From contig JAVKOQ010000034.1 in assembly GCA_031835245.1 (NCBI GenBank), positions 123,501-187,500 of the forward strand: DNA of 64,000 nt, in the 5' to 3' direction. The notes beneath the pieces are model-generated. The model ran no database searches. It was not told the origin of the DNA and was given only the letters and a program-made list of their open reading frames with translations. Position 1 is the first letter of the stretch, and each line of letters begins with the position of its first letter. Shown one piece after another: positions 12,501-22,866 of the stretch. The DNA comes from Balamuthia mandrillaris. Lineage: Eukaryota; Discosea; Longamoebia; Balamuthiidae. A program made the translations under genes and the position numbers.

Positions 12501-13173
12501 CTCACTAAACGTATCAACCTCTTCTTTATGACCATCGTCTCCGTTCTCTTCTTCTTCGCAGTCTTCTTCCTCGTCCGCACGAACACCATCGTTTGCAACT
12601 TCCTCGTGTATGTCCTCTCTTCTTACATGATGCAAATGTACTGCCCCTGCATGAGCGAGAAACGAGCTTCCTGATTCCTCCACCTCATCTTCCTCCTCAT
12701 CGCTTAGCATCGTCATGCCACCATAGTTCACCACTTTGTGATGCTTGGGCGGCTGCATCAACGTCGGCATTGTTGTCATTCGAGAAGGAGAAGGGGCGGG
12801 CGAGAGTGAGGCAGAAGGTGAGTGCGAAGGAGAGGGAACACACCCTCCTCCTCTGTGCGTGTCGTCATTGTGCATAAAGGGAAAGTCCTCCTCCGTGAGA
12901 GGAGGAATGCAGGGCGGACCACCGCTGCCTGCTCCTCCTCCGCCTCCTCCACCACCACTTTCGCCACCTCCTCTCACCACAGTCTCACCGCTTTCGAGCA
13001 CCTCGGAGGAAAAGGGATCCATGGAAGGGATGTCGGGTGGCACTGGGTCCACATCACCTACAAGAGCTGCAAAGATGAGATCAGACAGAGTTGGGAGGGG
13101 TCTTCTTCTTTCAAGAAGAAGAACAAGAAGCAGCGTTACCCTCATCTAGGCCCGCTGTGTAGTTGCTGCTCAT
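3666..13173 (-). CDS. CHD-type chromatin protein fused to an MBD-repeat array
   Basis: Predicted 2855-aa nuclear protein. Exons: 13173-13140, 13057-12372, 12273-11685, 11612-11541, 11434-11310, 11195-10980, 10913-10711, 10637-9802, 9732-9544, 9433-9268, 9173-8235, 8178-3666; total length divides by three. Order: acidic/Gly-rich N-terminus; chromodomain 1 with LVKYKGRSYLHLEW (about 230-255); chromodomain 2 with EYLVKWKSLGYDECTWE (about 390-420); SNF2 helicase lobes (about 461-1040); CHD6-9-like post-helicase segment (RLVTRNTFESYML, LKYGAYSLF, DIDSILQR, DSSFW). Exon 12 then encodes MBD-like repeats, pattern LPxGW...VYxSPxGxKFYSxPQV, at about 1467, 1593, 1741, 1925, 2176 and 2307, plus a seventh split over the exon 11/12 junction. 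A low-complexity Ser/Thr/Gln tail follows. The helicase motifs are degenerate (DEMSGKA, EEEH, LRNSPLQN). An AATAAA overlaps the stop. The alternative is two genes, but exon 12 has no in-frame ATG before its first repeat half. Confidence 0.78.
8179..8234 (-). other. 56-nt intron joining CHD and MBD parts
   Basis: GTATGT donor directly after codon fragment CTT CT and an ACACAG acceptor. An ACTAAAAC branch-like element lies about 16 nt upstream of the AG. Splicing gives phase 2 to 1 nt and opens the 1504-codon MBD frame with ETVYIAPNGCKLYLKP. Unspliced, the CHD frame stops at 8162, seven codons into the MBD sequence. Confidence 0.7.
9479..9518 (-). repeat. (CT)n microsatellite in CHD intron 9
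   Basis: GA dinucleotides on the + strand, i.e. CT on the sense strand, between CHD exons 9 and 10. Confidence 0.9.
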
Positions 13174-14332
13174 CTTCTTCTCGTCGTTTTTGTTTTATTT
13201 TGCGGCCACAAAAAAGAAGAGAAGCGAAGCGATGCAAAACTGTCTAAATAATCATGTAGTGTGTGTGTGAAGAAACATCAAAGTCGTTAACGATAAGAAC
13301 AAGGACGTGTGGCGCAGCAAACCTCATCTTTAAATGCTTCCTTCTCCACTCACAACCACACACAATTTCACAAAAAAAAATAAAGTTTAAAACTTAATCT
13401 TTGAAGTTAAATAAATAAATAAATTTAACTTTTTGTTTAACGTCAATTTTTTTTTAAATAAGATTGAAAGGAAGAAACGAGCGTACCGTGCCCTCTAAAC
13501 CACGATAGTGTTTTTTTTTTTAAAAAAAAAACGGCCACCCACTCGAAGGAACGATTTCGTTCACAACAAGGAGGACGATCCGATCCGCCGCGAATCAAAA
13601 AAAAAAATCCAATCCCAATCCCAATCCCAATCAAAAAAAAGCGTTCTTCCTTCTGGCTACACTTTTTTTTTGTTGTTCAAAACCCAAGTTAAAACTTTTC
13701 CTTTTTGTAGAATTAAAGTTTAACTTTCTGTCCACAAAAATCCCCCGTTTGATTTACGATTGGTGGCGGAAAAAACTATATGAGGGTTCATGATAACTGG
13801 GAATTTTCGGTGGATTATCGATCATCTTGGATGAATCTTTGCCATCACCAACGAATGAGCAATCAAAGGATAGGATTTAAGGTGGGGAAGGCAAAGAAGA
13901 GAGAAAGAGAGCAAAAAATGACGAATGCTGCGTAACACTGGTGGCAAGGAAGATTGGGTTGCCGTAGGTTTGTAGCGCGATAGCGGAGGTGTGTGTTCTC
14001 CCCCTGTTTTTTTTTAAAAATAACAACAACAAAACAAAGTGCTACTTTCCCCACTTGCTACCCTTCATTGCGGGATCAGATTTTTTTTTTTAGGCGGGGG
14101 GGCGTGCGGGTGTCCATTCCATTCTTCCTTTTCATTCATCCCTTTTTTCGCTCGAAAGTCACCACCAGAGCTCACCGAAGAAGAAACGCAAGAAGAACGA
14201 CGAAGAAGAAGAGGGAAGAGCACAAGTTCCGCTTGGTGTGAAGAAAAACAAACGAACAAGACAACAAATTAATAATAATACTCTTAATAAGAGCGGGAAG
14301 GCCGTCGCTCTCGTGTTACACAGCGCGCAGCG
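13174..14332. promoter_or_regulatory. Divergent intergenic region CHD-MBD / GPAT
   Basis: About 1.16 kb between divergent starts. It has AT-rich patches (ATAAATAAATAAATTTAACT-like near 13400), a short CCCAAT-type tandem near 13604-13636 and T-runs. I see no coding exon and no RNA gene. It presumably holds both promoters. Confidence 0.5.
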
Positions 14333-14899
14333 ATGGACTACTTTCAGGATTACAACACCGAGTTGGAAGCGCTTGGCACTGAGCCCATGGGGGTTTCGCA
14401 AGGTTTTTCTTTCTTTTGTCTTTTTGTTTGTCTTTTATTGTTGCTTACGAGTGCACACTGTTCTTGTTCTTCTTGTTCTTCTTCTTCTTTCTTCTTGTTC
14501 TTCTTCTTGTTCTTCTTCTTGTTCTTCTTGTTCTTCTTCTTCTTCTTCTTCTTGTTCTTCTTCTTCTTCTTCTTCTTGTTCTTCTTCTTCTTCTTCTTGT
14601 TCTTCTTCTTCTTCTTCTTGTTCTTCTTCTTCTTCTTCTTCTTCTTCTTCTTCTTCTTCTTCTTCTTCTTCTTGTTCTTCTTGTTCTTCTTCTTCTTCTT
14701 GTTCTTCTTCTTCTTCTTGTTCTTCTTCTTCTTCTTCTTGTTCTTCTTCTTGTTCTTCTTCTTCTTCTTCTTCATGTTCTTCTTCTTCGTCTTCTTCTTC
14801 CTCTTTTGGTTTTTAAGATGTGCACAAGGACAACCTCTTCAAAAAGTCCCACGCGGTGGACATGGAAGGCACTGGCATGGTGGTACCGTTTTTTTCTCT

Positions 14900-14953
<54 letters not shown>

Positions 14954-17900
14954 GTTCCCTCGCTTTCGTTGTGTTCTATGTACTTCTTTTAGCGTTTCTT
15001 TCTTCTGTTCTCTTATTTACGCTCCGTGCTTTCCTCGCCTCCTCTCCCTTATTTTCTCACTTTTCTCCTCTGGTCTCTCTTCTATTTTCGATTTGTTAAA
15101 ATATTAAAACACAGGAACGGGGATTGAAGACAAGCTTTTTTGACCTGTGGAAGGCCATTAGAGGGTACCAAGAGGTTCACGGGCACCACCCACCCTTTCC
15201 TCAGGATGAAGAAAAGATCAAGGAAGCCATTTTTAATTCTCCACACGTTCAAGAGGTACGTTAATTTGGCTTCAAGAGAGCAGAGAGCCAAAGCATAGAG
15301 AAAAAGAGAATAAAAGGAAACGAGAAGAGAAGAGGAGAAAAGAGAGAAGACAGGAATGCAAATGCCCATTACTCATACAATGAGCATTTTAGGCCATTCG
15401 ACATTTTGCAATAGAGAACTCGCTCACGGAGCGACACGCACATGAGAAAGTGAGAGGCATGTTGGACCTTATGGTTGCCAAGTTTGACTCGCGAGTCGCT
15501 CGTTCTTTTGAGTATGTTATGACAAAGGTTTTACGGCGGCTGTTTGTCTCTATCCAGGTTGACGAACGAGGACTCGAAATGGTTTGATTTCTTTATACTA
15601 TTTATTGTTGTGTTGTTTCTCTTCATTCATTTTCTTATCTTTATTAATCTTTTTGTAAACAAAAAGGTGAAAGATATAGCAGATACAGGCGTGCCAATAG
15701 TGTTAATGCCAACTCACAAAAGTCACATAGATTACATCGTTATGTCCATTATTTGTTTCCATTGCAACCTCTCTTTGCCTTATATTGCTGCTGGAGACAA
15801 CCTCAACATCCCCGTCATTGGTCCTTTGCTTCGGTCTCTATTTTCTTCCTTGCACTCTTTTTAAACCCTCCTACTTTTTGTTTCTTCTAGGCTTGCTTCC
15901 TTAATGCTGACCTTCGCTTTTCCGATGCACAGGAAAGCAGGAGCCTTCTTTATAAGGCGCCAATTTGGAACAGACCCTCTCTATGCTATTCTGTTCAAAG
16001 AATATGTGGAACAAATCTTACGAGGAGGTATTACCAACACAAACATTAAAATAATAACAAAGCAAACAATACTCACAACTAATGAACCAAACAGGACACA
16101 TGATGGAGTTTTTCGTGGAGGGAGGACGGAGTCGTAGCGGTAAAGTCTTGCGGCCCAAGATGGGTCTTCTCTCCGTCATTGCCAATGCCGTCATGTCCCA
16201 GAAAATTCAGGACGCAGTGCTCATCCCCATCTCTATCAACTATGACAAAGTGGTGGAGGGAGAGTCCTACACGAAGGAACTATTGGGAGCGAACAAGACG
16301 CCGGAATCGCTGATGGGAGTATTGAAGAGTGCTAAATTGTTGAAAGTAAAGTTTGGCAAAGTGGACGTAAACTTTGGTACGTTCTTCTGTTTATTCTTTT
16401 CACATGTCATTTGCTTTCCTTTTGTTGAGTTAACCCAAAACACAACTGTTTTAAAAAACATAGGAACTCCTATTTCAACCGCAAGATTTTTGAGTCGTAA
16501 AGAACAACAACAGTTCACGAAACAATCCTTAACACACACAACGGACGAACGAACGAAACCAAAACAGACGAACAAACAAAAAGAAACAGAAGCAGAAACA
16601 GAAATTCAACCAGAAGTTGAAAGAGAAGAGGAAGACGCTGAGAATGACGACGAAAAGGAAATGGAAGCCAAAGAGACGGAGGAGCAAAATAAAGCAACAA
16701 ACACGAAAGATCTGTTGGGAGAGGAGCCTGAACCTGAAGTTCGTCGGTTGATTCGGGCTTTAGCCTACAGGTATCTTTCTCTTTCTTTTTGTTTCATATG
16801 TCTCTCTATCTGTGATCATTCTCATGACATGGCCAATATAGAGTGCTGTACGAATGTAACAAAGTGTCAATGGCGCGACCCACGGCTCTAGTTGCAACCG
16901 TTCTACTAACGCACCATGGCAGAGGCATAAGCCTCTCCGATCTTTGTTCACGAGTGGAGCAACTCTGCAAAGAAATCGTGTTACGCGGTGGCCGTGTTGC
17001 TGGCTTTAACGTACGTCTTTCTTTTTCTCTTTTCCCAATAGGAAAAAAGCCAAACAAAAACTAACTATTGTAAACCTTTTGTGATTTTTTTTTGTTTCAC
17101 AGAGTGGAAAAGGTCACAGCAGCCTTCGGCTCATAGAGAATGCGTTAGCTGTGCTCGGCTCGTTGGTGAAGCACCACAAGAATCTGTTGGAGGCTGTCTA
17201 CGAGCCCATTCAACGCTTGGAGCTGACCTTCTACAAGAACTCGATCGTTCACTGGTTCGTGTCGGAGGGAATGGTGGCCCTCGCATTGTACGCCGCCATG
17301 AAGCCCAGTTTCAGGGACTTGGACAACGCTCGCGTGCTAAAGGCCGATATTTTGGATCGTGTTAAATTCATATCGCAACTTCTTAAACTTGTACTTATTC
17401 TTCTCTCACGCTTCTCCTTGCTCTTCACACTTCGTAGTTGTTTACTCGTTCGCTTCTCTCCTTGTTTACATTTCATCCATCTTTTCAGGAATTTATTTAT
17501 AAGCCATCACCCGACATCATCGAGAACTTTGAGGTCTCTCTCTACCACATGCAACAACGCGGCATCATCCGCCTAGAGAACGAACAAAAGACCATCCGCA
17601 GCGGCGACATCACCGCTCCTCCTCCCACCAGCCTTCTCCTTTCCGCCTCCTCTCCATCTTCTTCTGTGCTTCTTCAACCCAACTCGACGTCGGATGTCGA
17701 CTCTGCCAATGACGTTTGGATCTCGTTGGACTCTCGGCGGGACAAAAATCATCAGACTTTCCTCTTCCTCTGTTCCCTCTTTTGGCCATTTGTGGACTCG
17801 TATTGGCTGATCGCCAGCACCGCCCGTTCTTTGCTCCGAGGCAACGTGACCACCACCACCTCCAACTTTTTGGCCCGAACGCGAACCTTTGCCTATATCA

Positions 17901-18235
17901 GGTATTTCGATGGGGAGCTCAACTTTGTGGAGGCGATGTCCCACGAGACGCTCACCAACGCTTTGGACATGTTTACTGAGATGAAAGTCTTTCGGTGCGA
18001 CCGGTTCGTTTTTTTTTCTGTTTTGTTGTTTGCCGCTTCTCTTCTGTCTTTCTCATCCCAAACAAAAACAAGAGTATTTTCAGCCAAAGTGACGACCGTA
18101 AAGTTGCGACAGGCCTACGTGAAGAAGGGAGGCAAAAAGCTGAACGCCCTGGTGGATCGCATCCAAAGCTTCCGTCGGGAGGCATGGCTGGACGCCAAAC
18201 ACCTCGACCTGCCTCCTGCCCTTGCTCGTCTCTGA
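14333..18235 (+). CDS. Glycerol-3-phosphate / DHAP acyltransferase (PlsB/GPAT family)
   Basis: Acylates sn-1 of glycerol-3-phosphate (or DHAP), the first step of glycerolipid synthesis, probably on mitochondria, ER or peroxisomes. Predicted 816 aa, the usual PlsB/GPAT length (about 800-830). Exons: 14333-14402, 14818-14882, 15115-15255, 15393-15581, 15667-15833, 15933-16027, 16095-16376, 16464-16770, 16842-17010, 17103-17390, 17489-18003, 18073-18235. All four acyltransferase blocks are visible: HKSHIDY (catalytic HX4D), GAFFIRRQFG, EFFVEGGRSRSGK and an ILIPI-like VLIPISINYD. Exon 8 inserts a linker rich in Gln, Lys and Glu after the catalytic core. The last junction is the least certain, since a read-through frame also exists and I chose the AACAAG acceptor at 18072. 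The family could equally be GNPAT (DHAP-specific). No C-terminal peroxisomal signal is seen (ends ALARL). Confidence 0.93.
14459..14806 (+). repeat. Long (TTC/TTG-TTC)n microsatellite in GPAT intron 1
   Basis: About 350 bp of CTT repeats interrupted by GTT, all on the sense strand, within intron 14403-14817. The long Ser, Phe, Leu and Lys/Asn ORFs read through it are artefacts. Confidence 0.95.
14899..14947 (+). repeat. (CT)n microsatellite in GPAT intron 2
   Basis: Pure CT dinucleotide run on the sense strand just after the exon 2 donor. Confidence 0.9.
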
Positions 18236-18352
18236 CCCGGTCAATTTCACGACGACATGAATTGATGTCTACAAATTTTCATAAACAGATATATTGTCGA
18301 CTTCATTTCATTATCCGATCTATCGTAAAATGGACCAATGGCAACGCGAAGT

Positions 18353-18360
18353 TGACGTCA
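18353..18360. promoter_or_regulatory. TGACGTCA octamer upstream of glutaredoxin-DEP gene
   Basis: A perfect CRE/ATF-type palindrome in the 198-bp gap between GPAT and the next start. The only other TGACGTCA I noticed between genes is in the EFL1/Rab divergent region (949-956). Binding by a bZIP factor is inference. Confidence 0.3.
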
Positions 18361-18433
18361 ATTTCGGCTAAATTACCGGTTAATATAAATTGTAATGAAA
18401 AAAAAAAGAAGGAAAAAAAAAAGAAGAAAAAAA

Positions 18434-19670
18434 ATGAACCAAGAAGACGAGGACTGCGGTGGCGAGAGTTGCAGTATCTTCTCCAAAGACAGGCCGCCTG
18501 GCCACCCTGTGCCCACCAAAGACAAAGATAAAGACAAAGCAGAGAAGAAGGAGGAGGATGACGAAGAAACGGAAGAAGTGACCTCCTCCTCCACCGCGGA
18601 AGAAACGGCGGCCTTTGTGCTGAGAGAATACGTCGACACCGAGGGAGACGTCTCGGAAGGAGCGGTTAGCGGTGGCGAGACCCCCACCACCCAACGAAGG
18701 AACGGCAGCAACGTGTTCACGAAGAAGAAGAACAACAGGAAGCCGACAAAGAGGAAGAGGAAGCAGAAGCAAGGACCGTCGCTCAAGGGAAGAATTGTGG
18801 TGTATTCCGTGAGCGGCTGCCCGCATTGTCGCTCTGCCAAGTCCACGCTGCTCAAGCAGGGCCTGCCCTTTGTGGAGGTCAACCTGGATGACCATCCTGA
18901 CTTTAGGGAGGACATGATCGAGCGGACCAAGAAACATATTGTGCCTCAGATCTTTTTCAATGACGTATGGGCTTTTCTCCTTTCTTTCTTATCGCTTCTC
19001 CATTCTTGTTCTCTTTCTCTTTCATCGTTTCTCCTTTTTCTCTTTTCTCTTTTTTGCTCATGACAACAAATGAAGGTTTATGTGGGAGGAAACGATGCTT
19101 TGCAAGAGCTTATAAAGAACAAGGAAGAGCTTGCTCGCCTCGTCCAGCTTGTTACAGACTCTAAGCCTTCCGTAAGCATCCTCTTCCCTCGTTTTCTCTC
19201 TTTCTTTCTTCTTAATTCATTCTTCATTCTGCTGTTCTTCTCATCCAACACATTGGTTTATTTCAAGGACAAGGCACCAGCAGTACCAAAGAAAAAGGCT
19301 GCCAAAGGCTCTGTCTCCTCATCCACACCGGAGGTGGAATGCCAGCCGGATGTCTATTGGGATATCATCGAGAAGATGCGTCGTCCGGTAGCTGAAGGTG
19401 GACTCTCCATCAAGAACAGGTATCTTTACCTTCTTTCTCTTTCAATCTTTTCTCTCTCCTCTCTCCTCTCTTCTCTCCTCTCTTCTCTTCTCTCTTCTCT
19501 CTTCTCTCTTCTCTCTTCTCTCTTCTCTCTTCTCTCTTCTCTCTTCTCTCTTCTCTCTTCTCTCTCTCTCTCGTCGTTTCTCTTTCGTCGTTTCTCTTTC
19601 TCTTTCTCTTTCTCTTTCTCTTTCTCTTTCTCTTTCTCTTTCTCTTTCTCTTTCTCTTTCTCTTTCTCTT

Positions 19671-19710
<40 letters not shown>

Positions 19711-20023
19711 CTCTCTTTCTCTCTTTTTTCTTAAACGTTTTTATGAAACCAAACAGAATGTATCATCTACGAAAGTATAAGAAATGTTTTATTGGAAAAG
19801 AGTTGGTGGATTGGCTGATGCAACTCGAAGACGAGAACCTGTCTTTCAGCTCTAGAAAGGACGCTGTGGACTTTGGGAACGTTCTCATGGAAAAGCATTT
19901 CTTTCATCACGTAACGTTCGCTCACATCCTTAAGGACGATGAATACTTTTATCGCTTCATACAGGACGAAGACACTTCTCGCAACGTTTTGAATACTGGT
20001 CAAGGTTTATTATTGCTTTTTTT

Positions 20024-20061
<38 letters not shown>

Positions 20062-21286
20062 TCTCTTTCTCACCTATGAAACAACCACAAGTATCTTCGT
20101 GCGAGCCACCCTCAGCTTCCGAGTTGGCCAAAGACCTGCGCAAAGCCACGGTGGCCCTCTACGACAAGTACTTGGCGCAGGATGGGCATAAAGTGAACTA
20201 CAAGGGAATTGCGCAGGACGAGGACTGGGCCAAGTATAAGAGCAAATCCTACGAGCTGCAACGAGTGGACATCTCTGATCTTAGTGATGAACAAAAGGTC
20301 TCTCTCTCTCTCTCTCTCTCCTCTGTTCCATTAGCTCACTTGAGCATGTAAACAACGTACAAACATGAAGTTGGCGTTCTTCATAAATGTATACAACGTT
20401 CTGGTGATACATGCTCACGTGGAGCTGGGACCTCCCTCCAACACTTGGCAGCGATACAGCTTCTTCAATCGTGTGGGCTATCGCATTGGCGGTCGCATCT
20501 TCTGTTTGAATGACATTGAAAACGGTTTTCTCCCTCTCTCCTTTCTCTATATTGTGTTGGTGTTGGTGTTGTTTTCTGATGATGCAACAAAAGGTATCTT
20601 AAGGGCGAACAGCAAACCACCGTACGGCCGAAAGAAACAGTTTCGCAAGTCGGACCCCCGGTTGGCCTTTGCGCTGAAGTACAAGGAGCCGCGCATCCAT
20701 TTCGCGTTGGTCTGCGGAGCGCGTTCCTGCCCTCCCGTCAAGACCTATCGCGCCAAAGACATCAATGCCTCTCTAGATGCTGCCACGTTTGCTTTCTTTG
20801 CTGGTATGACAATCCTTTTTTCTTCTCGTTGTTCTTGTTCCTCTGCTTCTTCTTCTTCTTGTTCTTCTTGTTGTTCTTCTTCTTCATGTTCTTCTTCTTC
20901 TTCTTCTTGTTCTTCTTCTTCTTCTTCTTCTTCTTCTTCTTCTTCTTCTTCTTCTTCTTGTTCTTCTTCTTCTTCTTCTTCTTCTTGTTCTTCTTCTTCT
21001 TCTTCTTCGTCGTCGTCGTCGTCTTTTTCTGCGGCTGCTTCATAGCATTGACACCAGACAAATAGAGGATGACCAGTTGAGCATCAATGAGGGCAAGCGA
21101 GAAGTAAAGCTCTCTCGCATCTTGCAATGGTATCGCGTTGACTTTGGGCGGAACGACAAGGAGATGCTGCAATGGGTGGCCAGGTACGCTCCCTCCGACA
21201 AGGCCGACCTGCTGAAGAGCTGGGCAGAGGAAGGCAAGTTTGTGGTCTCTTTCAAGACCTACGACTGGACTCCCAATGCCCTGTAA
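18434..21286 (+). CDS. Glutaredoxin-DEP-DUF547 protein
   Basis: Predicted 605 aa from exons 18434-18964, 19076-19171, 19268-19419, 19757-20004, 20092-20297, 20371-20524, 20594-20803, 21066-21286. A charged N-terminus precedes a glutaredoxin domain with the dithiol site SGCPHCRSAK and the TVP-like turn HIVPQIFFND. A DEP domain follows (KKCFIGKELVDWLMQ), then DUF547 with its typical FFINVYNVLVIH and FALVCGARSCPPV. Glutaredoxins reduce disulfides using glutathione and DEP domains bind membranes or GPCR/Rap partners, but the combined function is unknown. This three-part order is also known in plants. An in-frame ATG at 18395 would add 13 mostly Lys/Arg residues; 18434 has the better context (A at -3). 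The exon 8 acceptor (AAATAG at 21065) was picked because it alone keeps phase; a nearer AG gives a stop. Confidence 0.88.
19441..19730 (+). repeat. CTCTT / TTTCTC / CT compound microsatellite, intron 3
   Basis: About 290 bp of CT-rich short tandem repeats on the sense strand, changing from TCTCTTC units to TTTCTC units to pure CT. Confidence 0.9.
20822..21022 (+). repeat. (TTC)n microsatellite in intron 7
   Basis: TTC repeats with GTT interruptions on the sense strand, within intron 20804-21065. Confidence 0.9.
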
Positions 21287-21356
21287 AGTAGAATTCTTTA
21301 AAACAGTTTTTCAACATCGAACAAAACTCATGGCTCTTCTTTCTTCTTCTTGTTCT

Positions 21357-21400
<44 letters not shown>

Positions 21401-21416
21401 ATTGGGTTTTCACTAT

Positions 21417-22003
21417 CTATCCTCGTAACCGTTTTTGTTGCTGCTGCTCTTTGGCTGGTTTGATTCGTGCCTCTTCTTCTGCTTCTTGTGCTTTCTTCTT
21501 TGGTTGCTCCGTGTGCCGTTCTTTTCGTTTGCCCAAGCATGTGCGTTGATAGTTTCTATCTCGTCGTTCTGTTGTTCCGTTCTCTTCTTCTTCTGCTTCT
21601 TCTTCTTCTTCCTCTGTTACAAGCACCATGCCATCCTGTGCTGCTTTCTCCTTCTCCTTCTTCTCTTTGCTATTTCTGGTTGTTGCGTCCTCCTCTTCTT
21701 CTTTTTCTGTGCTCAGAGTGGAGAACCGTTTTGAGGAGGAGGAGGAGGAGGAAGAAGAAGGAGGGTCCGTTTGTGTTCTGGCAAGAGTTTGTCGTGAGGA
21801 GCGTCTCGCTCGCTTGGGTCGCTGTGGCAGCGCATGCCGGTGAGCCCACACCACCAGTTCCTCTTGACCAAATTTTTTTTTAAAAAAATTGTGTCAACAA
21901 CAACAACAACTTTTAAAAGCTCCTTGGGAGGAGAAGAGAGAGAGAAAAGAGAGAAAGAGAGGGGCAAAGAAGAAAGAAAGGACCTACCAGGGCTCATCAT
22001 CAT
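21417..22003 (-). CDS. Small highly charged hypothetical protein
   Basis: Candidate two-exon gene: exon 1 22003-21988 (three consecutive ATG codons, MMMSP) and exon 2 21862-21417, giving 153 aa. The donor is GTAGGT, the acceptor GGTCAAG, the phase is consistent, and the intron is pyrimidine-rich on this strand as in other genes here. The product begins EELVVWAHRHALPQRPKR, then a Ser tract, then Lys/Glu/Arg/Gln-rich low complexity to the end. I recognise no family. It would be convergent with the glutaredoxin gene (131 bp between stops) and divergent from the TKL kinase. The C-terminal composition could also arise from non-coding repeat, so the model is tentative. Confidence 0.42.
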
Positions 22004-22287
22004 CGATGCTTGGTTTTTTTTTTGTTATGCTATTTTGTCGACAAAATCTGTTTACGTTTCAGGACGACGCGACATCCGCCGGCAATGTCGTCATGAATTG
22101 TCGACAAGTCGAAGCAAATGAAAATTCAGTCCTGATTATCGACAAATAATCATACCACGAAACAATGCACAATTTATTGGAATATTTTCTATATATATTT
22201 CGTCGACAAATAATAACCGCGAAAAAAAAATTAACAAGAAAACAATTAACAGAGCAACAAGAGAAGAGAGGAGAAGAGGAAAAGGCC
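22004..22287. promoter_or_regulatory. Divergent promoter region with GTCGAC palindromes
   Basis: Three GTCGAC palindromes lie within 171 bp (22037-22042, 22100-22105, 22202-22207), the first inside a longer TTTTGTCGACAAAA inverted repeat, plus the related ATTATCGACAAATAAT near 22136. This is the start-to-start gap of two divergent genes. A factor-binding role is inference. Confidence 0.35.
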
Positions 22288-22832
22288 ATGAGGCGTCCGA
22301 AACCGACAGCAGCAGCAGCAACAGGCATAGGAGGTGCTGGAGGAAACAGGCACTCTGCCTCTCCGCTTCTCTCCGGCAGCAAGAAACGGAGAAAACAACC
22401 GCTCAGGTCCTCCAAAAATCGCACCAGGGAAGAGGCCTCTGAGGGGGAGGAGGCGGAGGCGGAGGCGGAGAGGGGTCCTCCTCCTCCAGCTCAGCTGCCC
22501 GCGAAAGAGGAAGGAGGAGGCGGTGGCGGCACGGTGAGCACGTTTGCTGTGTTCATGTTGACCCTGTTCACGTTGTTGCTGCTGCTGTTCAGGGCGTTGG
22601 GCGGACGGCTGGGCATGCTCTTTGGCCACCATGCTGGCGGCGTCGGCGACGGCTACGGCGTTCTCCTGGCGGCCATCCCCCTTGCCATTCTTGTCTATTG
22701 GAAGGTGTTTTTTCTCTTCATCGTTCTCTTCGTCCTTCTCTTCTCTTCTTCATCGTTCTTCTCTTCTTCTCTCCTTCTCTCCTTCTCTCCTTCATTGCTT
22801 CTCTTTCGTCGTTTCTCTTTCGTCGTTTCTCT

Positions 22833-22866
<34 letters not shown>

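Noticed and set aside
14333-15107. Long poly-Ser, poly-Phe/Leu and poly-Lys/Asn ORFs
   Set aside because: They are the frames of the CTT microsatellite in GPAT intron 1, not proteins; the same holds for ORFs over 20762-21065, 37008-37481 and 47569-47802.
22165-22287. Upstream in-frame ATG for the TKL kinase
   Set aside because: It adds 41 residues from AT-rich promoter-like sequence; the 22288 ATG fits the coding composition.
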